A stretch of 35,891 nucleotides of DNA from Thiopontia sp013349825 (lineage in GTDB: Bacteria; Pseudomonadota; Gammaproteobacteria; GCF-002020875), in the NCBI GenBank assembly GCA_963981015.1, contig CAXCCG010000017.1:1-35891 (forward strand). Reading direction: 5' to 3'. Position 1 is the first letter of the stretch, and every line of letters starts with the position of its first letter. Of the stretch, positions 1 to 7,788 are shown one piece after another. Under the pieces are notes generated by a model. That model saw only the letters and a list, made by a program, of their open reading frames with translations. It had not been told where the DNA came from and made no database searches. The position numbers and the translations under genes were made by a program.

Positions 1-1
1 G

Positions 2-49
2 CTCTACGAGGGACGGTGGCCTGAGTTTATGGAAATGACCCCTGAATAG
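2..49 (+). CDS. C-terminal end of an upstream gene (partial)
   Basis: The frame starting at base 2 reads LYEGRWPEFMEMTPE and stops at TAG 47-49. It is cut by the window edge, so only 15 residues are visible and the family cannot be assigned from sequence. DUF1513 genes often follow imelysin-like or di-heme peroxidase genes in iron-uptake clusters. An imelysin-type protein is therefore a reasonable guess, but it rests on context only. Confidence 0.5.
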   Translation, partial: LYEGRWPEFMEMTPE

Positions 50-125
50 TTACTAAATAATTTTGTCTTTTGAGGCCAATGGGCGAGAATTGAGTGAACC
101 AAATCAGTGAATCAATAAAAAAGAG

Positions 126-1301
126 ATGAGTATGAGAAAGATCAACCGGCGGTCATTTTTGCAATACAGCATTGCGATGGCGGGTACATCCTGGATACCA
201 GGATTTGCTCAGGCATCAGCCCAACAAAATGCCACACCATTGCCTTTTGAGTGGATGGTTTCAGGTGTTGATCGCCGTGATGGCAGACATGGAATCAGCT
301 GGCGTAGAAGTTACCCAAGATTGATTGCAGACAGTACTGAACAGCCTGGTTGGGTCGAGACAGGATTTCGTGGGCATGGTGTTGCCCACCATCCACGTCG
401 TCCAGGTCATACTCTACTGTTTGGGCGTCGTCCGGGGTGGTGGTTTGCTGAGGTGGATCTCCAGCAGAATGTACTGACACACAAAATAGCAGCACCATCG
501 GGTAGCCACTTTACGGGTCATGGCTGTTTCAGTCGTGATGGGAGCAGGCTCTATACGTCAGAAAATAATTTTGAGGCGGGGGGGCAGGCAGTCGTTGGTA
601 TCTGGGAGAGCGATCAGTATCGTCGGATCGGTGCAATACGACTGAAGGGAGGGATAGGACTACATGATCTTCGCCTGCATCCGAATGGGCGCTGGTTGAT
701 TGCAGCCGTTGGCGGGTTATTGACCCACCCAGATCGAGGTCGAGAGAAACTGAATCTGCATTCAATGCACTCGTATCTACTCTACTTGGACCGTAACAGT
801 GGTGATGTGGTGCAGAAGGTGGCAGTGGCTGAAGAAAAATCAAGTATTCGACACCTGCATGTGGCACCAGATGGCTTGGTTTCCGTTGCGATACAGCTTC
901 AGCGCAAAGTGACGGGGCATCAATATACGGTGCCATTGATGGGGACACATCGCTTTGGGGATGCAGAAATTGACCTTTTTGACAGTAATGAAGAGGCGCA
1001 TGATGAGATGCAGGATTATGTCGGGAGTACGGTGATTTCACCATTGTCGCGCGTTGTTGGCTATACCAGCCCGAGAGGAAACCGTGCCTCCTTTTGGAAT
1101 ATTGACACCAGAAAATGGTTGGGTAGCCATGCAATGACCGATGTTTGTGGTCTTGGTCTCAGCGGCAATGAGCGCTATTTTATTTTGAGCAATTCAATTG
1201 GTGAAGTGCGTTATATCAATAGTCAAACCACCAAGGAGGTACGTCCGTTACGTCGCAGTTACCCCTCAATGCGTTGGGACAACCACATGCTGGTTGTCTA
1301 G
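126..1301 (+). CDS. DUF1513 family Tat-exported protein of an iron-related cluster
   Basis: A 391-residue protein with an N-terminal twin-arginine signal (NRRSFLQ at about residues 7-13, a short hydrophobic stretch, then an AQA-type cleavage region near residue 30). This predicts export of a folded protein to the periplasm. The remainder resembles the DUF1513 family, a beta-propeller-like fold with repeated short segments such as GHGCFSRDGSRLYTSEN and HDLRLHPNGRWL. In other gammaproteobacteria this family sits beside imelysin and di-heme peroxidase genes thought to act in iron uptake. The Fur-box-preceded porin downstream fits that setting. Biochemical function is unknown. ATG 126 is used here; ATG 132 is an equally good start because AGAG at 122-125 is better spaced for it. 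Confidence 0.8.
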   Translation: MSMRKINRRSFLQYSIAMAGTSWIPGFAQASAQQNATPLPFEWMVSGVDRRDGRHGISWRRSYPRLIADSTEQPGWVETGFRGHGVAHHPRRPGHTLLFGRRPGWWFAEVDLQQNVLTHKIAAPSGSHFTGHGCFSRDGSRLYTSENNFEAGGQAVVGIWESDQYRRIGAIRLKGGIGLHDLRLHPNGRWLIAAVGGLLTHPDRGREKLNLHSMHSYLLYLDRNSGDVVQKVAVAEEKSSIRHLHVAPDGLVSVAIQLQRKVTGHQYTVPLMGTHRFGDAEIDLFDSNEEAHDEMQDYVGSTVISPLSRVVGYTSPRGNRASFWNIDTRKWLGSHAMTDVCGLGLSGNERYFILSNSIGEVRYINSQTTKEVRPLRRSYPSMRWDNHMLVV

Positions 1302-1317
1302 AGTAGAAAATACTCTA
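1299..1317 (+). terminator. Weak hairpin at the DUF1513 stop codon
   Basis: TAGAGTA (1299-1305) and TACTCTA (1311-1317) form a perfect 7-bp stem with a GAAAA loop, overlapping the TAG stop. There is no T tract after it and the stem is AT-rich, so it is at best a weak terminator or a 3'-end stabilising hairpin. Confidence 0.3.
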
Positions 1318-1402
1318 CAGATTGAATAGGGGGGAGGCAGCAGAGTCCTGGGTTAGCCAAACCTCACTGCACAATATATGGATCAACCTTTCAGCCGTGT
1401 AG

Positions 1403-1624
1403 TCAATCTTCTGCCCACAACAGGGAAGTGGTTATAGTGTTGAGTTGGCAGCAGTCGATGGTGCGTTGAATGATCGCATGAAACCGCGGTTTGATACGGT
1501 ACTGGATCTGCTACAGCGAAATAAAGAGCACTCAATCAACAGATTGCTGAAGCAAGATCGCCATACGCTTGAGCAGCTTGCTGAGCAAATTACCCTGCTG
1601 GAAAAGATTTTGAAAATGAAGTGA
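1403..1624 (+). pseudogene. Unrecognised coding remnant between the DUF1513 and porin genes
   Basis: After a TAG at 1400-1402 the frame stays open to TGA at 1622-1624. From ATG 1478 it encodes 48 residues, and the end is strongly protein-like: an amphipathic helix with NRLLKQDRHTLEQLAEQ followed by ITLLEKILKMK. No Shine-Dalgarno sequence precedes ATG 1478, and the start of the frame has no signal or domain. It therefore looks like the C-terminal remnant of a lost gene rather than a live small gene. The family was not recognised. The rest of the 1318-1748 stretch shows nothing else except AT-rich promoter-like sequence near its right end. Confidence 0.35.
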
Positions 1625-1748
1625 CGACTGCGTTAAAGATAACACTTGGTTTCAATTTTAATGATGGGGACTGATTGTTTGATTTTCTTAATAAACAAAT
1701 GGTTATTTTGATTGGTAATTTAAATCAGAGACGTTATTTTGTTGCATT

Positions 1749-1767
1749 TTAAATGAAAATCATTATC
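1749..1767 (+). promoter_or_regulatory. Fur box upstream of the LbtU-like porin
   Basis: The 19-mer TTAAATGAAAATCATTATC matches the Fur consensus GATAATGATAATCATTATC at 15 of 19 positions, including an intact right half. It lies 85 bases before the porin start. A possible -35 (TTGTTG, 1739-1744) lies just upstream, so bound Fur would cover the promoter spacer and -10 region. This predicts repression when iron is plentiful. Confidence 0.75.
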
Positions 1768-1851
1768 ATATGCGCGAATACATGGAGCTATATCAGGTTA
1801 TGTTAAATAACTTCTGCATTTATTGGCTATTTTTTATTTGGAGTATCAGGG

Positions 1852-2832
1852 ATGAACAAAAATATTTTAGGTTTGGCGGTAACTGCTGCGTTGGCAGTAC
1901 CGATGACAGCAACAGCAGGACAGGCAGAGATGGAGCAGACACTACGTTCATTGGAAGCTCAGGTTTCTGCACTAAAAGCAGAGATGGCATCGATGAAGTC
2001 CAGCCAGATGGCATCTGGTGGTGCAGAGTGGACTGAGAAAGTATCTTTCAATGGTCTGGTTGAATTTGACTATATTGACCCTGACAATGCGGATGGTGAC
2101 TTTGAACTCTCCACTATGGAGCTGGGGGTGCAGACGCAGTTGAGTGATATGGTCTCTTCAGGGATGATTCTCAAATCAGAAAATGGCAATGATCTCTTTA
2201 TTGATGAGCTGACTGTAACTTTGGCTGGTGATGATATGCCTGCAGCTTTTACGGTGGGTAAATTTGGTGCTCCATTTGGTGCCTATGAGACCCATATGAT
2301 AGCTGATCCGCTCACTAAAGGAGATGGCGATACAGGTAGTCTTCGAGCAGTAATGGTTAACACAGCAATGGGTGGAGTGGATGTCTCTCTCTACACTGGT
2401 AGTGGTGATACCAACCGAAGTAATGATGTCTCCGGTATTGCACTGGGTATGGAGCAAGGGGATCTGGCATTAGGTGCAGGTTGGATTGATAACGTGACTG
2501 AGAGTGGCAGTAGTGCCTGGACCGCCAATGTGGGCTATTCAATGGGAGATATCTCTTTGATTGGTGAGTATCTGGATATTGATAATACAGCGGATACCAC
2601 AGTCCTGAATGTTGAGATGGGTTACAACTTCGTGGTCTCGGGTAAAGAGGCAACGGTTGCGCTGGGTTATGGTAATAAAGAAGAGACAGCCACTGCAGAT
2701 GTAACACAGACAGCGGGTATCTTCTCAATGGGTATTGCAGAGGGTACAACCGCTGCAGTTGAGTTCCTCAACAGCGATACCGGCGCAACTGATGTTGATA
2801 TGATGACGGCACGTATCGCCTACGAGTTCTAA
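1852..2832 (+). CDS. LbtU-like outer-membrane (siderophore) porin
   Basis: A 326-residue protein with a Sec signal (about residues 1-22, cleavage after ATA-G). A short coiled coil follows (about 25-52, with LRSLEAQVSALKAEMASMK), then a predicted beta-barrel of alternating strands that ends in a C-terminal phenylalanine, as outer-membrane proteins do. The coiled coil plus small barrel resembles the LbtU siderophore-uptake porins of Legionella; the specific substrate is inferred. The start is supported by GGAG at 1840-1843 with good spacing to ATG 1852. The Fur box at 1749-1767 indicates iron regulation. There are no aromatic-rich plug domains, so it is not a TonB-dependent receptor. Confidence 0.75.
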   Translation: MNKNILGLAVTAALAVPMTATAGQAEMEQTLRSLEAQVSALKAEMASMKSSQMASGGAEWTEKVSFNGLVEFDYIDPDNADGDFELSTMELGVQTQLSDMVSSGMILKSENGNDLFIDELTVTLAGDDMPAAFTVGKFGAPFGAYETHMIADPLTKGDGDTGSLRAVMVNTAMGGVDVSLYTGSGDTNRSNDVSGIALGMEQGDLALGAGWIDNVTESGSSAWTANVGYSMGDISLIGEYLDIDNTADTTVLNVEMGYNFVVSGKEATVALGYGNKEETATADVTQTAGIFSMGIAEGTTAAVEFLNSDTGATDVDMMTARIAYEF

Positions 2833-2847
2833 AGCGTAGCAGATTCG

Positions 2848-3423
2848 TTACCTCGGAACAGACACCCCTCTGGTGATTTCATCAGAGGGGTGTTTTGTTG
2901 TGGCAACTATTTTACCCTCTTCAGTCAGCTCCTTGAGTCGTCTGCGGGCGGCACGAATATCCAGATCTTCAACGGTTCCACCTTGTTCAAAGTGTTCGAT
3001 AAAGAGGTGCCCGATACCGTAGGTGACGGCACCACCAAGGGCACTGACACCGATACCGGCACCGGTAGAGCCAATGCCCGGAATCAACTTAAGTGAAGAG
3101 ACGGTAAACAGAGTCAGACCGCTGGTGAGTGAGGCGAGCACAGCCTTGAGCTGATGTTTGGAAAATTTAAAGTCATACTCCAGTGAGATCTCATTGACCA
3201 TTTTAAGTTGGATTGCACTGATCCCCACGACATCCACCAGTGGAACGGGAACCAGCCCGACAGAGGCGGCCCAGAATACATTTTCAATGACCACTTTTTG
3301 GCAGTGTGCTCGACGTTTGGACTGCTCTAATAGAAGGAGCTGGCTTTCCTCTTCCAGTGTCTCAATCTCATCAATATTCATAGTTTTAATACCACGTGAT
3401 TCCTGACTGTTTGCGACTTTCAT
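2848..3423 (-). CDS. DUF697 family membrane protein
   Basis: A 191-residue protein of the DUF697 (YcjF-related) type. It has a charged N-terminus (about 1-45), then a hydrophobic region with the family's pattern VGLVPVPLVDVVGISAIQ (about 55-72), another hydrophobic stretch (about 97-112), and a glycine-rich helix pair PGIGSTGAGIGVSALGGA (about 115-132). The C-terminus is basic and soluble. Members are inner-membrane proteins, often linked to GTPases or stress; no precise role can be given. The start is uncertain because neither ATG 3423 nor the internal ATG 14 codons later has a clear ribosome site. The final residues (about RGVSVPR) are encoded by the terminator of the convergent porin gene. 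Confidence 0.75.
   Translation of the reverse strand: MKVANSQESRGIKTMNIDEIETLEEESQLLLLEQSKRRAHCQKVVIENVFWAASVGLVPVPLVDVVGISAIQLKMVNEISLEYDFKFSKHQLKAVLASLTSGLTLFTVSSLKLIPGIGSTGAGIGVSALGGAVTYGIGHLFIEHFEQGGTVEDLDIRAARRRLKELTEEGKIVATTKHPSDEITRGVSVPR
2862..2896 (+). terminator. Intrinsic terminator of the porin gene
   Basis: ACACCCCTCTG (2862-2872) pairs perfectly with CAGAGGGGTGT (2883-2893) and is followed by TTTT. It terminates the porin transcript. The hairpin lies inside the 3' end of the convergent DUF697 gene, so it encodes the last residues of that protein on the other strand. Confidence 0.85.
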
Positions 3424-3561
3424 TCATAGGATGAAATATAACATCACAATTGATAGGTGAAAGGACAAAATTACAGCAATAACCGTTCATATTAGGATGT
3501 TAGAGCGCCCACTGGCATGGTAACCTTTGCGTTATTCAAGACTGATCAGAAGGATATAGAG

Positions 3562-4689
3562 ATGAAATCAATGGGTAATTTTCAATTGGATCAACGGATG
3601 ATTCGCTACAGTCAATTTGTACCCAAGCTCTATAATTTTTGTCTCTCACTCGGTTTTGAGAGTGGAAAGATTATGCCGTCACGTGCCTTCTGCTCTGACG
3701 AAAACCAGGGCTTTCCAATCATCTTGATTGCAAAACACTTTGGCACTTTTCCCTTCAACCACGGGCGTGTTGGAGGCATTGTGGCAACGGACCGACATGG
3801 TCCTCATGCACACCACGGGCAGGATATGGTCATTATCCAGGCGAGCCATGTGGGTTATGAACCGGATAATGGAAAATTTGGTAGCTATCGCAGGCTGCAA
3901 ACGGATGGCTGTGAGTCTACCTCGGACTGTGGAAAAATTTCCGGTGCCACCAGTTGGTATAGTAATGAGTACCACTTTGCCTGTGAAAATATATTGATTG
4001 AGTTGAGTAATGGTGAGGTGCTAGTAACGATTGATAATCAGCTGCTTGATGTGAATAGAAAAGAGGGGTTGGTGTTGCACTTAGAGCGAATGTTGCGTTG
4101 CTGGGATGGGGCTTGTGGAAAAGATCTTTACGAGCCACTGCAGGTCTTGAGCACCTCAAAATGTTTTGTTGCCTCAGATGAATTTGCGGCTCGCTTTGCA
4201 CACCTGGAAGAGGGGGATACACAGGTGATTGGTTCAGCACTGGATAACGGACTCTTCACCTTCAAGCGCGATATCGTAGACCAGGAGGAGGGTCAGGATC
4301 ATCTGGAGCGCAATCTTCTCCCCCATATGCCACAGATTGTAACGGCAAATTTTCCGGCATTGATTGCGGCACAGGTGAATACCCAGGTTGAATTTGATCG
4401 CGCCTTTCGCACCATCACCCGCGAGCCCGCCTATCGTGGTAAACGGTTACTGTTTATCTCCGGGGTCCATATCGATATCTCTCCCGAGATGGGGCAGACC
4501 TTCCCTTTGACAAAATTCATCCCTTGGGCTGCCTATTTCCAGGATATTGATGGTTCCCATGTGACCTATGAGCAGGAGGAGTTGTGGAGTCTGCTGCAGG
4601 AGCAGTCGACGGAAAATCCGGATCAGATCGATCTGGATGCCGCAATTGAGGTGATGGAGGAGTTACAAGAGGTTGTGGTTGAGAGTTAA
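3562..4689 (+). CDS. LCIB-type (theta-class) carbonic anhydrase-like protein
   Basis: From ATG 3562 this is 375 residues. AAGGA at 3549-3553 is ideally spaced for this start; the longer frame from ATG 3517 adds 15 residues without a ribosome site. The N-terminal half resembles the limiting-CO2-inducible protein B/C family. It has FPIILIAKHFGTFPF, a His-rich GPHAHHGQD, the SHVGYEP segment and a later SDCG. Cys44, His96 and Cys123 are at plausible places for the Cys/His/Cys zinc site of theta carbonic anhydrases; this assignment is by eye. LCIB proteins recapture leaked CO2 or interconvert CO2 and bicarbonate. The gene converges on the five-gene DabA operon with only 10 bases between them, which supports a role in inorganic-carbon handling. 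Catalytic activity is not assured from sequence. Confidence 0.72.
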   Translation: MKSMGNFQLDQRMIRYSQFVPKLYNFCLSLGFESGKIMPSRAFCSDENQGFPIILIAKHFGTFPFNHGRVGGIVATDRHGPHAHHGQDMVIIQASHVGYEPDNGKFGSYRRLQTDGCESTSDCGKISGATSWYSNEYHFACENILIELSNGEVLVTIDNQLLDVNRKEGLVLHLERMLRCWDGACGKDLYEPLQVLSTSKCFVASDEFAARFAHLEEGDTQVIGSALDNGLFTFKRDIVDQEEGQDHLERNLLPHMPQIVTANFPALIAAQVNTQVEFDRAFRTITREPAYRGKRLLFISGVHIDISPEMGQTFPLTKFIPWAAYFQDIDGSHVTYEQEELWSLLQEQSTENPDQIDLDAAIEVMEELQEVVVES

Positions 4690-4699
4690 TAGCTATTAT

Positions 4700-6211
4700 T
4701 CAGCGAGTTGCAGTGGAGAGAGTAGAAAGTCTTGTGACCCACTCATGACTGCTGACCTCAACCATTTCCAGTAGTAAACCGGGGAACAGACCCAGCCCCA
4801 GCACCAGCAGCGCCAATAGCGAAATTAGACGTATCTCGCGGGGTAGCAGGTCAATGCTATCTGCCACGATGGGGTTGGTGATATTTCCAAACAGGCCCTT
4901 GCGGAATATGCTGATGAGGTAGGCCGCCCCGAGGATCATTGCAAACAGTGCAGCGAGCCCGGCACCGGTATGACTCTGGAGTGCGCTCACTAATAGCAGG
5001 AACTCTGCAGCAAAGCCTGAAGTGGGAGGTACCCCGAGAGATGCAAATCCAAAAAGAAAGAGGAATGAAGCGAGCAGGGGCATGGATGTTGCCACTCCAC
5101 CCAGACTGGTGATATCGGTTGAGCCTATGCGGTGGTGCAGCGCTCCGACCAGAAAGAAAAGTGCGGTGGAGATTATGGTGAAATTGATCAGCTGGAATAT
5201 GGCACCCTCAATCCCCATCAGGTTGAATGAGGAGACTCCAAGAATGACCAGGCCAACATGGCTAATACTGGCATAACCCAACATCTGACGCAGATTGGTC
5301 TGGTTGATAGCGGCTACACCACCATAGAGTAGCGCGACAACACCCAGTCCGGCCAGCAGCCAGTGGTGCTGTTGTGCGATTTCCGGTGCCAGAGGAAGGG
5401 CAAAACGGATCAGTCCATAGGCACCCAACTTCAGTCCGGTCATGATGATGGCAATGGAGATTGGTCCCTCCATGGTGAGGTTGGGTAACCAGGTATGGAG
5501 CGGGAAAAGAGGTGTCTTGAAAGAAAACCCTATGAGTAACAGAAAGAAAATTCCACCCTGGAGTTCAATGGGTAGTGAGAGCGTAACCATCTCACTGTAG
5601 TCAAACAGTAACCCCTGTTGTGCAGAGACAGACCCGTAGTGGAAGGCGGAGAGTAGTAATCCAAACAGAATAGGGACACCGCCAGCAAACATGATCATGG
5701 TGTACTGGTTGGCGGCAGCTCGACGGTTGGGACCGATGCCCCACAAGGCGATGAGGAAGTAGATGGGAAGCAGCGTCAACTCCCAGAAGAGGAAGAAGAG
5801 AATGGTGTTTACTGCCATAAAGATACCGAGAATGGCAGTTGCCAGTAGCAGGATCAGGGCATAGTAGAGGCGCGGAAGATGGCTGATTACGGTCCAGGAG
5901 CTGACCACCACACCGACAAAGAGGAGTAGCGAGGCAGGAATAAAGAGTAGCGAGATTCCATCAACACCAAGCTGATAATGGACATTGAGGTCTGGAATCC
6001 AGGGATATTGTTCAACCCACTGGTAACCGCTTTGTGTAGGGTCAAACCCCTTGATGAGCTGTAGCGAGAGGAGTAGATCAAGCAGCAGAGTAGAGAGTGT
6101 AATCCAGCGCGCCTCTCTGCGATTGGGGAATAGCCACAGCAGCCCGGCCCCCAAAAGTGGCAGCAACAGGATCAGAGAGAGTAGAGGAAAGGTGTCGGAG
6201 AGGGGGATCAT
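4700..6211 (-). CDS. NuoM-like proton-conducting antiporter subunit, last gene of the DAB operon
   Basis: A 503-residue polytopic membrane protein (about 14 segments) of the NuoM/MrpD family. The functional residues of the family are present: Glu144 in FWELTLLP, Lys232 in SFKTPLFPLHTWLP, Lys261 in GLKLGAYG and Glu403 in SGFAAEF. It should therefore be able to carry protons or sodium. No other complex I genes (such as nuoA-K) are nearby, so it belongs to the DabA operon rather than to a respiratory complex I. It overlaps the upstream gene by 4 bases (ATGA). No terminator was seen after it; the convergent LCIB-like gene ends 10 bases away. Confidence 0.85.
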   Translation of the reverse strand: MIPLSDTFPLLSLILLLPLLGAGLLWLFPNRREARWITLSTLLLDLLLSLQLIKGFDPTQSGYQWVEQYPWIPDLNVHYQLGVDGISLLFIPASLLLFVGVVVSSWTVISHLPRLYYALILLLATAILGIFMAVNTILFFLFWELTLLPIYFLIALWGIGPNRRAAANQYTMIMFAGGVPILFGLLLSAFHYGSVSAQQGLLFDYSEMVTLSLPIELQGGIFFLLLIGFSFKTPLFPLHTWLPNLTMEGPISIAIIMTGLKLGAYGLIRFALPLAPEIAQQHHWLLAGLGVVALLYGGVAAINQTNLRQMLGYASISHVGLVILGVSSFNLMGIEGAIFQLINFTIISTALFFLVGALHHRIGSTDITSLGGVATSMPLLASFLFLFGFASLGVPPTSGFAAEFLLLVSALQSHTGAGLAALFAMILGAAYLISIFRKGLFGNITNPIVADSIDLLPREIRLISLLALLVLGLGLFPGLLLEMVEVSSHEWVTRLSTLSTATR

Positions 6212-7788
6212 TTAAGCTCCGCGCGGTCAGGATGCTCTACCGTGTAAAGTTGTGTCAGATTATCAAAGGAGTGGTCCAGCAGCTCCATCCAGCTCTCTGA
6301 GAAGACCTCACCAATTAATAGTGTCACGATAACCATCAATGCCAGCAAGTTCTCTTTGGTAGAGGCGCGCGCAATCGAATGGACCGCAACCTCTTCCGCT
6401 TTGTGGTTGAGATTGGAGAGGAAGGCGCGTTGAAATGCCCAGAGCAGAAAGCCGGCAGCCACTACATTACCCAGCGAGGCAGCAATAGTGGGCAGTGCGC
6501 CGTAGTGCTCCATTGCAGCCTCTATCACCAGATGGGCGGCATCAAACCCTGGAGTGCCGGGCATGCCCATGATGGAGAGGCCGGAGATAAAGAAGGCGAT
6601 ACCAATTACCGGTAGTTGGTCAAACAGCCCACCGAGGCGTGACATCAACAGGGTGCGTGTGCGATAGAAGATCAACCCGTTCATCAGTAGCAGTCCACTG
6701 ATGGCCAACCCAAAGTTGATAGAGAGCAATACGCTACCCTGAAATGCAAGATGGTTGAGGCTGAAGAGGCCGATAATGATGATACTGGTGTGGCTCACCA
6801 CGGCGAAGGCGAGCAGTCGACGCAGATTCACCTGGATCATCGCCAGCAGTGCAGCATAGAAGATACCGACGATGGCAAAGGCGATGACATAGGGAGACCA
6901 CTGTATTACGGCCTCTGGCATCAATGGCAGAACAAAGCGGAGAATGCCATAGATCCCGGTTTTGAGGCCGAGCAGGAATACCGGTGCAATGGCTACCGTA
7001 CCGTGTTCAGCAATACTGGGAAGCCAGCCATGGAAAGGAAAGAGCGGGACCCGTATGGCAAAGCCATAGAACAACAGGAAAAACAGAATGGAGTGGATAG
7101 CGGTCGGAACGGGGGTGGATTGTAGTTCGATCAGATCAAAGCTCCAGACTCCGTGGTGTTGCTCGGCGTAGTTCCATCCCAATAAGAAGGTGCCAATAAA
7201 CAGCAGTAGCAGGCCGATGGACATGAATTGTATAAAACGGGTGACGGCCTCATCTTTTTCAGGAGAGGTTGACCAGGCACGTAACAGTGTCCCGATCGGT
7301 ACCAACTGAATAGCAGACATCAGAATAAACCAGAGCAGGTTTTGTGTAGTGAGCAGACTCATCAGGGTGGCAACAATAAACAGTACTGTGGCCATAAAGT
7401 GGGGATGCTCCTCTTCCGGGAGAACCTGCCAACCATAGAGCACGACCATCACCCCCAATATTGCAGTCAAGAGGATAAACAGTAGTGCCATTCCATCGAC
7501 AGCAGCGTGATAGTTGAGAGGAGCCAATAAGGTGAGGTGCTCACCAAACTGTAGTGCCGAGGTCGCTGAGTCAAAGCCGTGATAGAGCTGAAGTGCCACC
7601 ATTGCCTCAACGACCAGGGTAAGCATTGCGACCTGTGCAGCAGCTCTGCCACGGCCTTTAAAAAATAGCATGAGCAGCGCCACAGTGAGTGGTAGCAACT
7701 GTAGAATTGCCAACAGAGGGAGATCGCTCTGAGCCATCCAGTTGATCTCAAATAGACTGTTCTGGATTATTGAGGTGGTATCGGTCAT
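6208..7788 (-). CDS. Degenerate NuoM-like subunit lacking key proton-path residues
   Basis: A 526-residue membrane protein recognisable as NuoM-like by VPLFPFHGWLPS, GLKTGIYGILRF and the overall segment order. Three of the four ionisable residues kept in its two NuoM-like neighbours are changed. The TM5 glutamate is Ala159 (in MSAIQLVP), the TM7 lysine is Arg246 (in AIRVPLFP) and the TM12 glutamate is Ala418 (in GTPGFDAAH). Lys276 is kept. The frame is intact and translationally coupled on both sides with 4-base overlaps, so it looks like a retained structural or modified-transport subunit rather than a pseudogene. Residue matching was done by eye. Confidence 0.8.
   Translation of the reverse strand: MTDTTSIIQNSLFEINWMAQSDLPLLAILQLLPLTVALLMLFFKGRGRAAAQVAMLTLVVEAMVALQLYHGFDSATSALQFGEHLTLLAPLNYHAAVDGMALLFILLTAILGVMVVLYGWQVLPEEEHPHFMATVLFIVATLMSLLTTQNLLWFILMSAIQLVPIGTLLRAWSTSPEKDEAVTRFIQFMSIGLLLLFIGTFLLGWNYAEQHHGVWSFDLIELQSTPVPTAIHSILFFLLFYGFAIRVPLFPFHGWLPSIAEHGTVAIAPVFLLGLKTGIYGILRFVLPLMPEAVIQWSPYVIAFAIVGIFYAALLAMIQVNLRRLLAFAVVSHTSIIIIGLFSLNHLAFQGSVLLSINFGLAISGLLLMNGLIFYRTRTLLMSRLGGLFDQLPVIGIAFFISGLSIMGMPGTPGFDAAHLVIEAAMEHYGALPTIAASLGNVVAAGFLLWAFQRAFLSNLNHKAEEVAVHSIARASTKENLLALMVIVTLLIGEVFSESWMELLDHSFDNLTQLYTVEHPDRAELK

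Noticed and set aside
529..1134. Minus-strand 201-codon open frame across the DUF1513 gene
   Set aside because: Its composition (many His, Ser, Pro and Tyr, no domain) is that of an antisense shadow, and the plus-strand frame has a clear Tat signal and family pattern.
1770..2036. Plus-strand 88-codon frame overlapping the porin start
   Set aside because: No ribosome site or recognisable domain. It overlaps the well-supported porin signal peptide in another frame.
2357..2749. Minus-strand 130-codon frame inside the porin gene
   Set aside because: Low-complexity Tyr/His/Pro-rich translation typical of the reverse of a Gly/Asp/Thr-rich barrel gene.
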